From Flavihumibacter soli (lineage in GTDB: Bacteria; Bacteroidota; Bacteroidia; Sphingobacteriales; Sphingobacteriaceae): DNA of 64,000 nucleotides. Made by a program: the position numbers and the translations under genes. Location: assembly GCF_010692725.1 (NCBI RefSeq), contig NZ_JAAFZB010000096.1:620001-684000 (forward strand), read 5' to 3'. This document shows positions 34,422-44,331 of the stretch, in pieces. Each line of letters starts with the position of its first letter. Position 1 is the first letter of the stretch. Under the pieces are notes generated by a model, which worked only from the letters and a program-made list of their open reading frames with translations, had not been told where the DNA came from and made no database searches.

Positions 34422-36476
34422 TTATTCTTTTGCCAGGGACGATGAGCTGCTCTTGATTGAGGCCTTCATAAAAACGTCCTGATACTGTATCCATTTGGCC
34501 AGCCTTTTTTGTCCCTGATCTACGTATTCCCCGGGAAATTGACTCACGATGTTAACTTTCTCCCCCGGATCTTTTTCCAGGTCATACACTTCTGTGATAT
34601 TTTTCGTCGCGTTATAAATAAACTTAAACTTATCTTCCCTGTACCCAAAAAGCAGGTCCGACCAGGGAGCAAAGAAATATGCGCGCTTATTCTTATCTGC
34701 ACTAAAAAGGTCAAATCCCTGCCACTGCTCATCCCGCGGCAGTTGCAAAAGAGAAATAACCGTTGGAACTATATCAATTTGACCAGCTATAATATCATTT
34801 GTCTCACCGCTAAACAAATTCCTGTTAACGAACATCAGCGGTACATGCAAATTTTCTTCATATATCTTCGACGCATGTGTGTACTGCTGGTGCTGACCGA
34901 AAGCTTCTCCGTGATCTCCGACAATTACGACCAGTGTCGACTCTTCCAGCCCACGTGTTTTCAAAGCTGCCATTAAATTCCCCAACGTTTTATCGGCATG
35001 CCGGAGTGCATTCAGATAACGGTTAAAATCAGTACTTTCAACATGGTAGTCTTTCTCATTTCCTGAATAAAAATACGGGTAATGGGTCTGCACATTCCAA
35101 AGCGTTGCAAAAAAAGGCTGATCATCGGTATCAACCCACTCACTGAAAGCATCGACCATACATTGATCATCCGATCCATCCGGATTATCCCATCGTTTTC
35201 CTTTTACTATAAACTGTTTTTCACGGCAGTACTTGCTTGAAAAGTCCTCAATGTTGTCGAACCCCTGATGACGCAGGAATTCATCGGCACGCTGGAATTT
35301 AAGGTCACCGGAGGAATAAAAAGCAGTACGGTATTTTCTTTCCTTCAACAGGGAAGTAATGGAATTAAGCTTGAGCTGGGGATACTCCTTAGTTATGCTT
35401 TTGTAGGAGATCCACGGATAAACTGAACCTAAAATAGAAACCATTGAATTGTTTGTTGCCGGAGAATGCGCATAAGCATTTGTGAACAGCATGGAATTTG
35501 ACCTCAGCTTACTTATCTCAGGGGTTACGTTAAACTTCCCTCCGTATTGATCCATGTACTGAGCCGGCACCGATTCTAAAACAAAAAAAACAACATTCCT
35601 GATCTTGGTAGAACTGCTGTTTAACGTCCTTGTGACTGGGATCCCAGTATTCGGCAGATCTTCAAAATCGCCCGGCACATCCATTGAAAAAAGTAAATTA
35701 CTCTTGTCTGTTTTTAATACAGATTCAACGAAAAACGTAATTGGATTAGCCAGTTGATTGTATTGCCAGCCCCGAAGGTTTTTATACCAGCTGAAACTGA
35801 TCGAGTAGCTAACAGAAAATATCGCGAGAATAACAAAAGCCCGTTTCAACCTCACAGGTTTGCCATGTGTCAGGTAGTTATGGAATAACAGCAGCAGCCT
35901 TGGCAGTAAAAGCACGAGGACACATGAGATTAGTATTATTGATGATAATTGCCAGGACACATTTGACAGCACGGCGTTTTTTGAATCTCTGCTACCCATA
36001 AAATCAGAGTAATAAAGCCATTGATAGTTAAAAGGACTCCCTATGATCCGTATTGTACGTTCATTCAAGATCGCCGCGATCACCGTGATCAATGCTGCCA
36101 GGACATAGAGATAGAATATGAATTGCTTATGCCTGCCCTTATCCCTGGATACATATAACAGGATCCGGAACACAAGAGTCAGCAGCAAAACAAAACTAAA
36201 ATCGTAGAAGCCAGATAAAAATGCCCTTGGAAAGTAAGTAATCAGCAAATAGGCCGAATCCCATTCGAAATGAAGTATTTTCCCCCTTACAAGAACTAAT
36301 ATAAAAAACAGGCTGATTGCTGTATAAACAACTTTTACCTCAGGTGATGCGTTATGCCGAAGCCGGAATAGGGGCTGATTCAAAGGCTTTATCGTTTCGA
36401 TAGTTAAATGTATGAAGCTGTGATCCTTTGCCTGGAACCTTCCAGACCCTGGGGCGGTCCGCTTGAGAACCTCCAA
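34422..36476 (-). CDS. LTA-synthase-like membrane sulfatase-fold protein (phosphoglycerol/phosphoethanolamine transferase family)
   Basis: Up to 684 residues with about five N-terminal membrane helices and a large extracytoplasmic sulfatase-fold domain. Motifs of the alkaline-phosphatase superfamily are NVVFFVLESVPAQYM (metal-binding Glu), HSPATNNSM (probable Thr nucleophile), and VVIVGDHGEAFGQHQQYTH (Asp-His and later His). This is the architecture of LtaS and of OpgB, which transfers phosphoglycerol to periplasmic beta-1,2-linked glucans. No ATG is available at the 5' end: TTG 36476 and TTG 36383 are candidates, and the second gives a shorter, more typical N-terminus. It stands upstream of the PUL on the same strand, 201 bases from GH43. 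Substrate unknown. Confidence 0.8.
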   Translation of the reverse strand: MEVLKRTAPGSGRFQAKDHSFIHLTIETIKPLNQPLFRLRHNASPEVKVVYTAISLFFILVLVRGKILHFEWDSAYLLITYFPRAFLSGFYDFSFVLLLTLVFRILLYVSRDKGRHKQFIFYLYVLAALITVIAAILNERTIRIIGSPFNYQWLYYSDFMGSRDSKNAVLSNVSWQLSSIILISCVLVLLLPRLLLLFHNYLTHGKPVRLKRAFVILAIFSVSYSISFSWYKNLRGWQYNQLANPITFFVESVLKTDKSNLLFSMDVPGDFEDLPNTGIPVTRTLNSSSTKIRNVVFFVLESVPAQYMDQYGGKFNVTPEISKLRSNSMLFTNAYAHSPATNNSMVSILGSVYPWISYKSITKEYPQLKLNSITSLLKERKYRTAFYSSGDLKFQRADEFLRHQGFDNIEDFSSKYCREKQFIVKGKRWDNPDGSDDQCMVDAFSEWVDTDDQPFFATLWNVQTHYPYFYSGNEKDYHVESTDFNRYLNALRHADKTLGNLMAALKTRGLEESTLVVIVGDHGEAFGQHQQYTHASKIYEENLHVPLMFVNRNLFSGETNDIIAGQIDIVPTVISLLQLPRDEQWQGFDLFSADKNKRAYFFAPWSDLLFGYREDKFKFIYNATKNITEVYDLEKDPGEKVNIVSQFPGEYVDQGQKRLAKWIQYQDVFMKASIKSSSSSLAKE

Positions 36477-36615
36477 TCGTAATAATACAATTTTTCTTTT
36501 TTATTCGCAGCGGGTTTCCGAATAAATCAAATCAACTTCATAACCGGCTTCTCAAGCTCCATCCGCTACAGTCGGCTGCAGCGTGACAATTCAAGCATGT
36601 AGGGAAAAACGATAA

Positions 36616-37572
36616 TTATAATTCGGCAGAAACTCGCCGCTTCCGGACGTTCACGGGCTGAGGAACTTTCACATAGTAGCCCGTACCGTCATAAACCCGT
36701 TTCCTGGGGTGTGATTTACATGCTTCCGAGCATGCACCTTCGAGCCGTTCTCCGCATTCGTCACATTGAGTGAAATGCTCATTACACTCCGGATTGGCGC
36801 AATTGATCATTTTATCGGTCGCAGCATTGCAATTACGGCAATGTGAAATAACGGCGGGATTTACCTGATTAACATCCACCGTCAGACGGTTATCAAACAC
36901 GTAACATTTCCCTTCGAAATCCTGACCTCCCGCTTCCTTACCATACTTGATAATTCCGCCGTGCAGCTGGTATACATCTTTAAAGCCTTCATGAAGTAAT
37001 AAAGCGGACGCCTTTTCACATTTGATGCCACCGGTGCAGTAGGTCAGTATTGTCTTATCCTTATATTTTGCAAGCTCGTTGATCTTATCGGGAAATTCCC
37101 GGAAGTTTTCGATATCCAGGGTAACCGCATTCTTAAACCGTCCAACTGAATGCTCGTAATTTGAACGTACATCAAGGATCACAACATCATCCCGATCCTT
37201 CATTTTCATAAACTCCTCCGGTTCCAGGTGAGTTCCGGTTCTTTTCTGCGGATTGATAATGTGCGGATCCCGCAAACCTGAGTAAACGATTTCCGACTTG
37301 TACCGGCAATGCATTTTGATGAAAGAAGGTTCCGGCACCTCATCGATCTTAAAATCTGTCTTTGCAAAGCGTGGATCAGTAAGAATAGAATCCATATAGA
37401 TCCTGCAGGACTCCTCAGTTCCGGAAACTGTCCCGTTGAGTCCTTCATCGGCAACGATTATACGGCCGACAAGATTGATGGACTTGCAAAATTTAAGATG
37501 GTCTGCGGCGAATTGTTCCGCATTCTCAATAGTACTATAACAATAGTATAAAAGGGTTTGGTATTTAATCAT
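36616..37572 (-). CDS. trhO: tRNA uridine(34) 5-hydroxylase, rhodanese-type
   Basis: TrhO/YceA forms 5-hydroxyuridine at position 34 of tRNA in an oxygen-dependent reaction. The 318-residue protein has the N-terminal ferredoxin-like part (YYCYSTIENAEQFAADHLKFC), a central rhodanese domain with the active-site loop TYCTGGIKC (Cys179), and a C-terminal cysteine-rich zinc-binding region with several CxxC pairs. The same architecture is seen in the E. coli protein. Not obviously connected to the glycan genes around it; 139 bases separate it from the sulfatase-like gene. Confidence 0.9.
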   Translation of the reverse strand: MIKYQTLLYYCYSTIENAEQFAADHLKFCKSINLVGRIIVADEGLNGTVSGTEESCRIYMDSILTDPRFAKTDFKIDEVPEPSFIKMHCRYKSEIVYSGLRDPHIINPQKRTGTHLEPEEFMKMKDRDDVVILDVRSNYEHSVGRFKNAVTLDIENFREFPDKINELAKYKDKTILTYCTGGIKCEKASALLLHEGFKDVYQLHGGIIKYGKEAGGQDFEGKCYVFDNRLTVDVNQVNPAVISHCRNCNAATDKMINCANPECNEHFTQCDECGERLEGACSEACKSHPRKRVYDGTGYYVKVPQPVNVRKRRVSAEL

Positions 37573-37682
37573 AGATCATTGATACTGCTGCAAACAGCGT
37601 TTAATGCGGTGCAAATATACAGGTCTGACCGGAAAGCTGCAAAACGGGATTTATCTCAGCCAATGATTATCCTGACAGGCTA

Positions 37683-39416
37683 TCAGTCCCGGGCAGCAGC
37701 TGTACTTCTGGTGTTTTGCTTCAAAGCGTTGATAAATACCTGGTATGTCTCCGGGGAAATCTTCCAGACCGGAGCTTCGATATCTCCCCAGGCTTTGGGA
37801 CTGTCGACCATATTGAAGTAGCAAACTCCCTTTATTTGTGGATTTGCTTTAATAGTTTCCGCCGCAGCCAATAGCCATTGGCGCTGAAAATCATCCGGTC
37901 CTTTAATTCCAAATTCTGCAATAAAGATCGGCTTGTTAAAAAGCCTCATACGGTTGTTCTTCCTGTTAAAAATTGATTTGAACGACTCTTGTCTTTTGTG
38001 GTCGGTTATGTTTTTGTCGGGAAGGCCATAAATAGCAATACTGATATAATCTACAACATCGTCACCGGGCCAAAAATCCTGGAGGCCACGATCTCCGGCC
38101 GGTCCCCAAACAAGCTTAATATTCTTATTTTCGGGCTTCCTGAAAGATGCAAAATAGCGGAAAGCTTTAATGTAATTAACGGGAGGCTGGCTCTGCCAGG
38201 GATAACGCGTGACAGGTATTTCCATCTCATGAATCCAGCGTAAATACACTGTTTGGTCCGTTTGCGACAAAACATTAAATAACATTTTGAAGTACTTGTC
38301 ATACCGCCCCTTAGTAACGCTTATTAGTACATTAGAATCAGGTTTAACATTACTTTCCCGCCACGGTTCCATTGTTACAACTATATCGTGTTTACGATTA
38401 ATTATTTCCCTGATCTGCCTTTCATATGATCCGTCCTGCATGTCATGCCAGTTGATAAAAATATGCTCCGTTGAAACTTCCTTTATCCCACTCAGTTTTT
38501 GATCCGGATCATAGGTTCCAATTCTGAGGCCTTTACTTTCCTCCTTCGCTGCCGCTTTTTCTCCTGAAGTTTTTGCTGTTTGGAATATTGCAGCAGAGTT
38601 CTCTTTCAGATATGCCTGTGCTTTTACTAAAGCTATATCCAATGAGTCCCCTTTAGCAACCTTGGTCTTTGCAAGTATCAGTACCGGCTTATCGATGAAT
38701 CGCATCCGGTGAATCTTCTTAACGATCTCTTCGGAAGCTGACTTATAATCAGGAAAAGCCTTCGTTGATCTTTCCGATTCACTTCCAAGGGTGACGCTGA
38801 CATAGTCAATGAAGTCTTCCTTTGGAAAATAATCCAGTACCCCGGGATAACCGGCCGTTGACCAAACTATTTTGACTCCGGGAATTAATTTCCGGCAACG
38901 GGCTGCGAAATATTGGAACGCCTGGTTATAAAGTATCGGCGACTGCTGCTGCCATGGATGAACTTCTGCGTGCACTTCCATTTCCGGGTTCCAGCGAATG
39001 AAAACAGGTTGTTTCATTCCGGAAAAATCAGCGCAGAAAGTATTGATCACGTTATCGTACTCCCCGCTTACTATTGATTGCAGGGGATTTTCGGAAATAT
39101 TATTATTCCACATCTCAACCGTGATAAACAGGGGTTTCCCGTTTTTAATGCCCCCAGATTCTTTCGATCTCTTAATGCCTGAATTCAGAACACGGTAATT
39201 TATATATTGAAATGAGTCCGATGTGAATTTAAACTCTCCGTTTACCCTGTCGAAAGCAGCAATAACTGGTTCGGTGGTGCCTGGTTCTGCCTTTGTTCCT
39301 ATGACATATTTCACATAATAATACAGGTTCCTCACTGTCTTTTTGGGTACCAGCAAAACCAATAACGTACCGGCTATTACAGCAAGGGCAAGAAACCAAC
39401 CTAATTTTCTCATCAT
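37683..39416 (-). CDS. Membrane-anchored tandem GH26-like protein, first copy degenerate
   Basis: 577 residues with an N-terminal membrane anchor (residues 4-23, no cleavage site) and two related TIM-barrel halves. Copy 2 (about 296-570) has RWIHEME with candidate acid/base Glu397 and IAEFG with candidate nucleophile Glu501, the layout of family GH26. Copy 1 (about 85-285) shows the matching RWNPEME (Glu145; His replaced by Pro144) and ILAKTK, where Ala249 replaces the nucleophile. Both copies share the HPWQQQSP/YPWQSQPP and KIVW/KLVW segments. GH26 members cleave beta-mannans and other beta-glycans; the substrate here is unknown. Copy 1 may have become a binding module. Confidence 0.72.
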   Translation of the reverse strand: MMRKLGWFLALAVIAGTLLVLLVPKKTVRNLYYYVKYVIGTKAEPGTTEPVIAAFDRVNGEFKFTSDSFQYINYRVLNSGIKRSKESGGIKNGKPLFITVEMWNNNISENPLQSIVSGEYDNVINTFCADFSGMKQPVFIRWNPEMEVHAEVHPWQQQSPILYNQAFQYFAARCRKLIPGVKIVWSTAGYPGVLDYFPKEDFIDYVSVTLGSESERSTKAFPDYKSASEEIVKKIHRMRFIDKPVLILAKTKVAKGDSLDIALVKAQAYLKENSAAIFQTAKTSGEKAAAKEESKGLRIGTYDPDQKLSGIKEVSTEHIFINWHDMQDGSYERQIREIINRKHDIVVTMEPWRESNVKPDSNVLISVTKGRYDKYFKMLFNVLSQTDQTVYLRWIHEMEIPVTRYPWQSQPPVNYIKAFRYFASFRKPENKNIKLVWGPAGDRGLQDFWPGDDVVDYISIAIYGLPDKNITDHKRQESFKSIFNRKNNRMRLFNKPIFIAEFGIKGPDDFQRQWLLAAAETIKANPQIKGVCYFNMVDSPKAWGDIEAPVWKISPETYQVFINALKQNTRSTAAARD

Positions 39417-39464
39417 GAATTTAATTCGTACAGGGTTAATATTACTAAATTCCCTCGTTAATTT

Positions 39465-41921
39465 TTATAGCTGTAAAGCGATGCGGAAACCGTTGTCGGC
39501 TCTTTTTCCGTCCATGTAAGACATTCCGTACGACACACGGAACATCAGATATTGCAGGCCAAAGTAAACCTCGGTGTATTTACGCAGCACGGGCGTTGCA
39601 AGATACTTTACCCCGGCTATCTCCTGTAATTTAAGTTTCCTGACCAGCGGAACTTTGTTGGTAATGAAACCTGAAAAGTTATGTTCAAAATGGCCTTCAA
39701 AATATTTGTCAGCCGTGCTGAACAGGTAATAGTCAAGAAACATGAAAGAGTTAATCTTTGGCGTGTAGCCCAGGCTTCGTGTGCCGATGAAATGCTTATG
39801 ATCAGGGTAGTATAACTGCTCGTTGTTCAAAAATTTACCGGCACCTAGGTAGACGGACGATTTTCCATACAGTCCAAGTTTAACATCTTCCTTGCTGATG
39901 TCGAATGATAGAAGTTCAAACCGTGTATCCGATCCCAGAATATTCTTAAATGAACCCGTATAACTTAATCCCAGGCGGGGGTACTTCGAGGGCTGATAGA
40001 CCCTGCCTGTCGGATAGGTAGCATATTCCTTGCTGAAGTCATATGTCATCCTTAATTCAAACCTAAACGAATTATTCTCCGGAAACAAGGGTTCATCATT
40101 TAAAGGATTGAACGGATTATTCGATGTAAATTCTTCGCTATCATGATCAATAAATGTAAAATCCGTTGAATTGCTAAGGCTTTTTCGCCTGGCCCATTCA
40201 GTGGTGACAGAACCTGTAAACCCACCGCTGATACGCCTCGAAGCCCAGAAACGCGCAAATTTCTTTTCATAGAGCTTCATGTAATTAATTTCATAAAACA
40301 GTGAATTGATCGAGTTCCCAAGAGGGGGCAGCGAACCAAAATTATTGAGATCCAACACATCACTTCCCAGGCTGAAGCCAACATCCATACTTTGAACAGG
40401 AATGCTGCCGGTTAAATTGCCATACAGGGCATTGCTTGAAAATCCATATCGAATGTTGCCGGAAAAAAAGACGTGTTTATTGCTCAGGGAATTTATCTCC
40501 TTGCGGTACGACACTCCATAGTTAAACCCGAAGCCCTCCACTGTATTATAAAACAAGGAAGTGGCAATGGGATTAAAGTGGAAAGATTCCTTTTTGAACC
40601 TGTTGGAGTGGTCGTAGCCCGAGCCAATTGCAAATGCCACAGGCTTAAACTTGTTACCAGCACTATCCAGGGAATCCAGGTAGGGCTTCGATTCCCGACG
40701 GGCCGCAAGGGTATCTTTTTTTCGGTAATCGTTTTTTTCCTCCGACGTTAATGGTATCGGTCGCACCTGCGACCAGTAAGACGAATCTTTCTTATTAACC
40801 TCCGGGGTGATCCGAAGTACCTCTGAAAAATTCTCCCGCATCAGGCCCGGCTCGAGATCATAGTCTTTGTACATTGCCATGAAATATCCGCCGAACCGAA
40901 ATCCTAACACTGCCCCGGTAAAATCAAACCTGACCGATGAAGGCATCCATATCTTAGCATCAACCGGGATGAACTGCTGGTGCACCTTCAGGGTGTCAAC
41001 GAAATTAATGTTCGCTTCCCTCGTCAGAAAAAGGTCCAGGCTGTGCAGCCGCCAGCTGTCCTCCAGGATATAAATATATCCCCTGAAAACCGGATCTGTG
41101 TCCCGGCGCGGAATTACCTGTATTTTATTAACTGGCTGCCCGTTTTCCGTAGCCGCCCCGATATATTTGTACCGGTAATAGAATAATGCATTATCCGCCA
41201 GCGGCGAAATTATAGGACGATTGCTTAAGCCTTCCCAGTCCTGGTAATTTTCATAGAAATTGACCTTCACATCCGTAGCCCTGTTAAAACTAAAAGCCCG
41301 GTTGCTACCGGATACCTTGGATGACAGCATTTCTTCACGAAACAGGTCCGGCTGCATGAAACTTAGCCGCGATTCGGATTCTGAAAGATAAATGATTCCC
41401 TGCCGGTTAGAATCCAGCCCCATTTCCCTGCCGATTTTAGCAACATCCTTACCCAGAAATTTTTTGGGAGCTGCAAGCAGCTTTTGCATACCCTTAATAT
41501 AGACGTTGGTGGTATATGAATCGACCTCTTTCAGATGCGTTTTCCGCTCTCTGATCGCCTTTCGCATAATTGCATATGCCGGGTCTTCAGCACCCGGGTT
41601 TATTAAGACATCCTTGAGTTCATAGATTTCAGTGGCAAGTTTAACATCAAGCTGCTGATTTGAGGTTAAGACAACTTCCTGGCTATATTGCCGAAAGCCA
41701 ATGGCATTGAACACAAGTTCATATTTGCCTGGTGCCAGTTTCAGCAGGTAAGTCCCTTCGCTGTTAGCGGAAGTGCCCCGGCTTGTATTCCTGATATAAA
41801 CACTTGTGAACGGAACAGGATTACCCTCCTGGTCGCTTACCTTTCCACTGAGCGTGAAGGTTTGAGCAAACGAATTGACTGCTACGAACAGGGTAAGAAT
41901 AAAGGTAAAGGCTGCTTTCAT
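39465..41921 (-). CDS. DUF5686 outer-membrane protein with CarboxypepD_reg domain
   Basis: ATG 41919-41921 gives an 818-residue protein with a signal peptide (MKAAFTFILTLFVAVNSFAQ); the frame is open 48 bases further upstream but that N-terminus lacks sense. Residues ~22-105 form a CarboxypepD_reg-like domain (FTLSGKVSDQEGNPVPFTSVYI); the remainder is the DUF5686 region, expected to be a beta-barrel and ending in an aromatic strand (GFRIALQL). No plug domain or TonB box is seen, so it is not a usual TonB-dependent receptor. Function unknown; conserved through Bacteroidota. Confidence 0.85.
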   Translation of the reverse strand: MKAAFTFILTLFVAVNSFAQTFTLSGKVSDQEGNPVPFTSVYIRNTSRGTSANSEGTYLLKLAPGKYELVFNAIGFRQYSQEVVLTSNQQLDVKLATEIYELKDVLINPGAEDPAYAIMRKAIRERKTHLKEVDSYTTNVYIKGMQKLLAAPKKFLGKDVAKIGREMGLDSNRQGIIYLSESESRLSFMQPDLFREEMLSSKVSGSNRAFSFNRATDVKVNFYENYQDWEGLSNRPIISPLADNALFYYRYKYIGAATENGQPVNKIQVIPRRDTDPVFRGYIYILEDSWRLHSLDLFLTREANINFVDTLKVHQQFIPVDAKIWMPSSVRFDFTGAVLGFRFGGYFMAMYKDYDLEPGLMRENFSEVLRITPEVNKKDSSYWSQVRPIPLTSEEKNDYRKKDTLAARRESKPYLDSLDSAGNKFKPVAFAIGSGYDHSNRFKKESFHFNPIATSLFYNTVEGFGFNYGVSYRKEINSLSNKHVFFSGNIRYGFSSNALYGNLTGSIPVQSMDVGFSLGSDVLDLNNFGSLPPLGNSINSLFYEINYMKLYEKKFARFWASRRISGGFTGSVTTEWARRKSLSNSTDFTFIDHDSEEFTSNNPFNPLNDEPLFPENNSFRFELRMTYDFSKEYATYPTGRVYQPSKYPRLGLSYTGSFKNILGSDTRFELLSFDISKEDVKLGLYGKSSVYLGAGKFLNNEQLYYPDHKHFIGTRSLGYTPKINSFMFLDYYLFSTADKYFEGHFEHNFSGFITNKVPLVRKLKLQEIAGVKYLATPVLRKYTEVYFGLQYLMFRVSYGMSYMDGKRADNGFRIALQL

Positions 41922-42082
41922 ATTTTCATTTGTAGTAAAGATGTATAATATCATCAAAAAGCCCCGCAACAGATCAGTTAAATTGTGTTAAATGGCATTT
42001 TTCAGCGGAAAAGAACTTCCCTTCTTTTAAAACGGCTCAATCGCGCAGAATTACTAATTTTACAGCATTAAATTACCATACT

Positions 42083-43273
42083 ATGTACGAAACCTTAAAA
42101 CCTGTTCTGGAAAACGAATTGACGGAAATTGAAAATGCGGGCTTATATAAACGAGAAAGAATTATCACTACACCGCAGGGCGCCGATATCGAAGTTCAGG
42201 GCGGACAGGATGTAATAAATTTTTGTGCAAATAACTACCTCGGTCTTTCATCTCATCCGAAGGTAATCGAAGCTGCCAAGAAAGCAATCGATACCCATGG
42301 TTACGGAATGTCGTCTGTGCGTTTTATTTGCGGTACGCAGGATATTCATAAAGAACTCGAACAAAAGATCTCTAAATTTCTCGGAACAGAAGATACCATT
42401 TTGTATGCTGCAGCCTTCGATGCAAATGGTGGCGTTTTCGAACCTTTATTCAACGAACAGGATGCTATCATTTCAGATGCCCTGAATCATGCTTCCATTA
42501 TAGATGGTGTCCGCTTATGCAAGGCGCAGCGCTATCGCTATAATCATAATGATATGGCTGACCTGGAAGAAAAACTGAAAGAAACTCAGCATCTGCGTCA
42601 TCGTATTATTGTTACTGATGGTTCTTTTTCAATGGACGGCACCATTGCGCAGCTTGATCAGATCTGTGATCTGGCTGACAAGTACAAAGCACTGGTAATG
42701 ATCGACGAATGCCATTCTTCCGGATTTATCGGCAAAACAGGTCGCGGAACCCACGAACATCATAACGTAATGGGCAGGGTTGATATCATCACCGGCACGC
42801 TGGGAAAGGCGCTTGGTGGTGCTTCCGGCGGATTTACTTCCGGCCCGAAAGAAGTGATCGATATCTTACGTCAGCGTTCCCGCCCCTATCTGTTCTCCAA
42901 TACGCTTGCACCTTCAATAGTGGGTGCCTCCATCGTGGTACTGGACATGTTGAGCGAAACCACCGACCTGCGTGACAAGCTCGAACAGAACACGAAATAT
43001 TTCAGGGAAAAAATGACCGCAGCAGGTTTCGATATCAAGCCGGGTGTCCATCCTATTGTCCCGATAATGCTATATGATGCCAAGCTGGCACAGGATTTCG
43101 CTGCTAAATTACTGGATGAAGGCATCTATGTGATCGGCTTCTACTTTCCGGTGGTGGCTAAAGGGCAGGCCCGTATCAGGGTTCAGCTATCTGCGGCGCA
43201 TGATCAGCATCACCTGGATAAGGCTATTGCCGCATTTACAAAAGTTGGCAAAGAACTGGGTGTATTAAAATAG
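42083..43273 (+). CDS. kbl: Glycine C-acetyltransferase (2-amino-3-ketobutyrate CoA ligase)
   Basis: A PLP enzyme of the alpha-oxoamine synthase family that splits 2-amino-3-ketobutyrate with CoA into glycine and acetyl-CoA. The 396-residue sequence has [47 protein letters not shown] and the PLP lysine in [10 protein letters not shown] (Lys242). It completes the pathway started by the threonine dehydrogenase at 19074-20018. The motif details (SVRFICGTQ) favour Kbl over serine palmitoyltransferase or BioF. It is 23 bases upstream of pheS. Confidence 0.93.
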   Translation: MYETLKPVLENELTEIENAGLYKRERIITTPQGADIEVQGGQDVINFCANNYLGLSSHPKVIEAAKKAIDTHGYGMSSVRFICGTQDIHKELEQKISKFLGTEDTILYAAAFDANGGVFEPLFNEQDAIISDALNHASIIDGVRLCKAQRYRYNHNDMADLEEKLKETQHLRHRIIVTDGSFSMDGTIAQLDQICDLADKYKALVMIDECHSSGFIGKTGRGTHEHHNVMGRVDIITGTLGKALGGASGGFTSGPKEVIDILRQRSRPYLFSNTLAPSIVGASIVVLDMLSETTDLRDKLEQNTKYFREKMTAAGFDIKPGVHPIVPIMLYDAKLAQDFAAKLLDEGIYVIGFYFPVVAKGQARIRVQLSAAHDQHHLDKAIAAFTKVGKELGVLK

Positions 43274-43296
43274 TACGAAAACTCCAAACGAAAGCA

Positions 43297-44331
43297 ATGC
43301 AAAATAAAATAGAACAATATACTTCCGAAATCAATTCATTTCAACCTGCCGATGCTGCAGAACTGGAGACTTTCCGAATCCGATTTTTGGGCACGAAGGG
43401 CCTGATAAAGGATCTGTTTGAAGAGTTTAAGACCGTATCATCCGAAGAGAAGCGGGTGATGGGGAAGGTCCTGAATGAATTCAAACAACTGGCTGAAGGA
43501 AAGTATCAAAGCCTGAAGGAAAGCTTAACTGTTGAATCGGAGACTACCGGCACCGAAGCCGACCTGACGCTGCCGGGCGAAGGCTTCCAATCAGGTTCAC
43601 GCCATCCCCTGTCGCTTGTACGGAAAGAGATCATCGAAATATTCAAGAAGCTGGGCTTTAATGTCACGGAAGGTCCTGAAATCGAAGACGACTGGCACAA
43701 CTTTTCCGCCCTTAACTTCCCGGAAGAGCATCCGGCGAGAGATATGCAGGACACTTTTTTCATTAAAAAAGGTGGCGAAAAAGGAGATATTGCCTTGCGC
43801 ACCCATACCTCCTCTGTCCAGGTACGGATGATGGAGAATGGCAAGCCGCCGTTCCGTGCGATCATGCCGGGCAGGGTTTACCGCAACGAGGCAATCTCGG
43901 CGAGAGCGCATTGCTTCTTCCACCAGGTTGAAGGCTTATATATCGATGAGAACGTTTCATTCGCCGATCTGAAGCAAACCTTATTTTATTTCGTACAGGA
44001 ATTGTTCGGGGAGGGCACTAAAGTGCGCTTCCGGCCGTCTTACTTCCCCTTCACCGAGCCATCTGCCGAAATGGATATTTCATGCACGATCTGTAAAGGT
44101 GATGGCTGCCAGCTTTGTAAATATAGCGGCTGGGTAGAGATCCTGGGATGCGGTATGGTTGACCCTAACGTACTCGAGAATTGCAAGATCGATAGCGAAA
44201 AATACACAGGATATGCTTTCGGAATGGGTATCGAGCGAATTACCAACCTTAAATACCAGATAAAAGACCTTCGCTTATTCTCAGAGAACGACGTTCGTTT
44301 TTTACAGCAGTTTCAATCTGAGCTGATTTAA
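43297..44331 (+). CDS. pheS: Phenylalanine--tRNA ligase alpha subunit
   Basis: The catalytic subunit of the alpha2beta2 enzyme. 344 residues: an N-terminal coiled coil for tRNA (1-90), then class II motifs including FRAIMPGRVYRNEAISARAHCFFHQVEG, RFRPSYFPFTEPSAEMD and GFGMGIERI-like GMGIERITNLKY. A CxxC...CxxC segment (CTICKGDGCQLC) before GWVEILGCGMV may bind zinc and is seen in many bacterial PheS proteins. pheT is not adjacent. The stop codon shares its last base with the ATG of the next gene. Confidence 0.95.
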   Translation: MQNKIEQYTSEINSFQPADAAELETFRIRFLGTKGLIKDLFEEFKTVSSEEKRVMGKVLNEFKQLAEGKYQSLKESLTVESETTGTEADLTLPGEGFQSGSRHPLSLVRKEIIEIFKKLGFNVTEGPEIEDDWHNFSALNFPEEHPARDMQDTFFIKKGGEKGDIALRTHTSSVQVRMMENGKPPFRAIMPGRVYRNEAISARAHCFFHQVEGLYIDENVSFADLKQTLFYFVQELFGEGTKVRFRPSYFPFTEPSAEMDISCTICKGDGCQLCKYSGWVEILGCGMVDPNVLENCKIDSEKYTGYAFGMGIERITNLKYQIKDLRLFSENDVRFLQQFQSELI

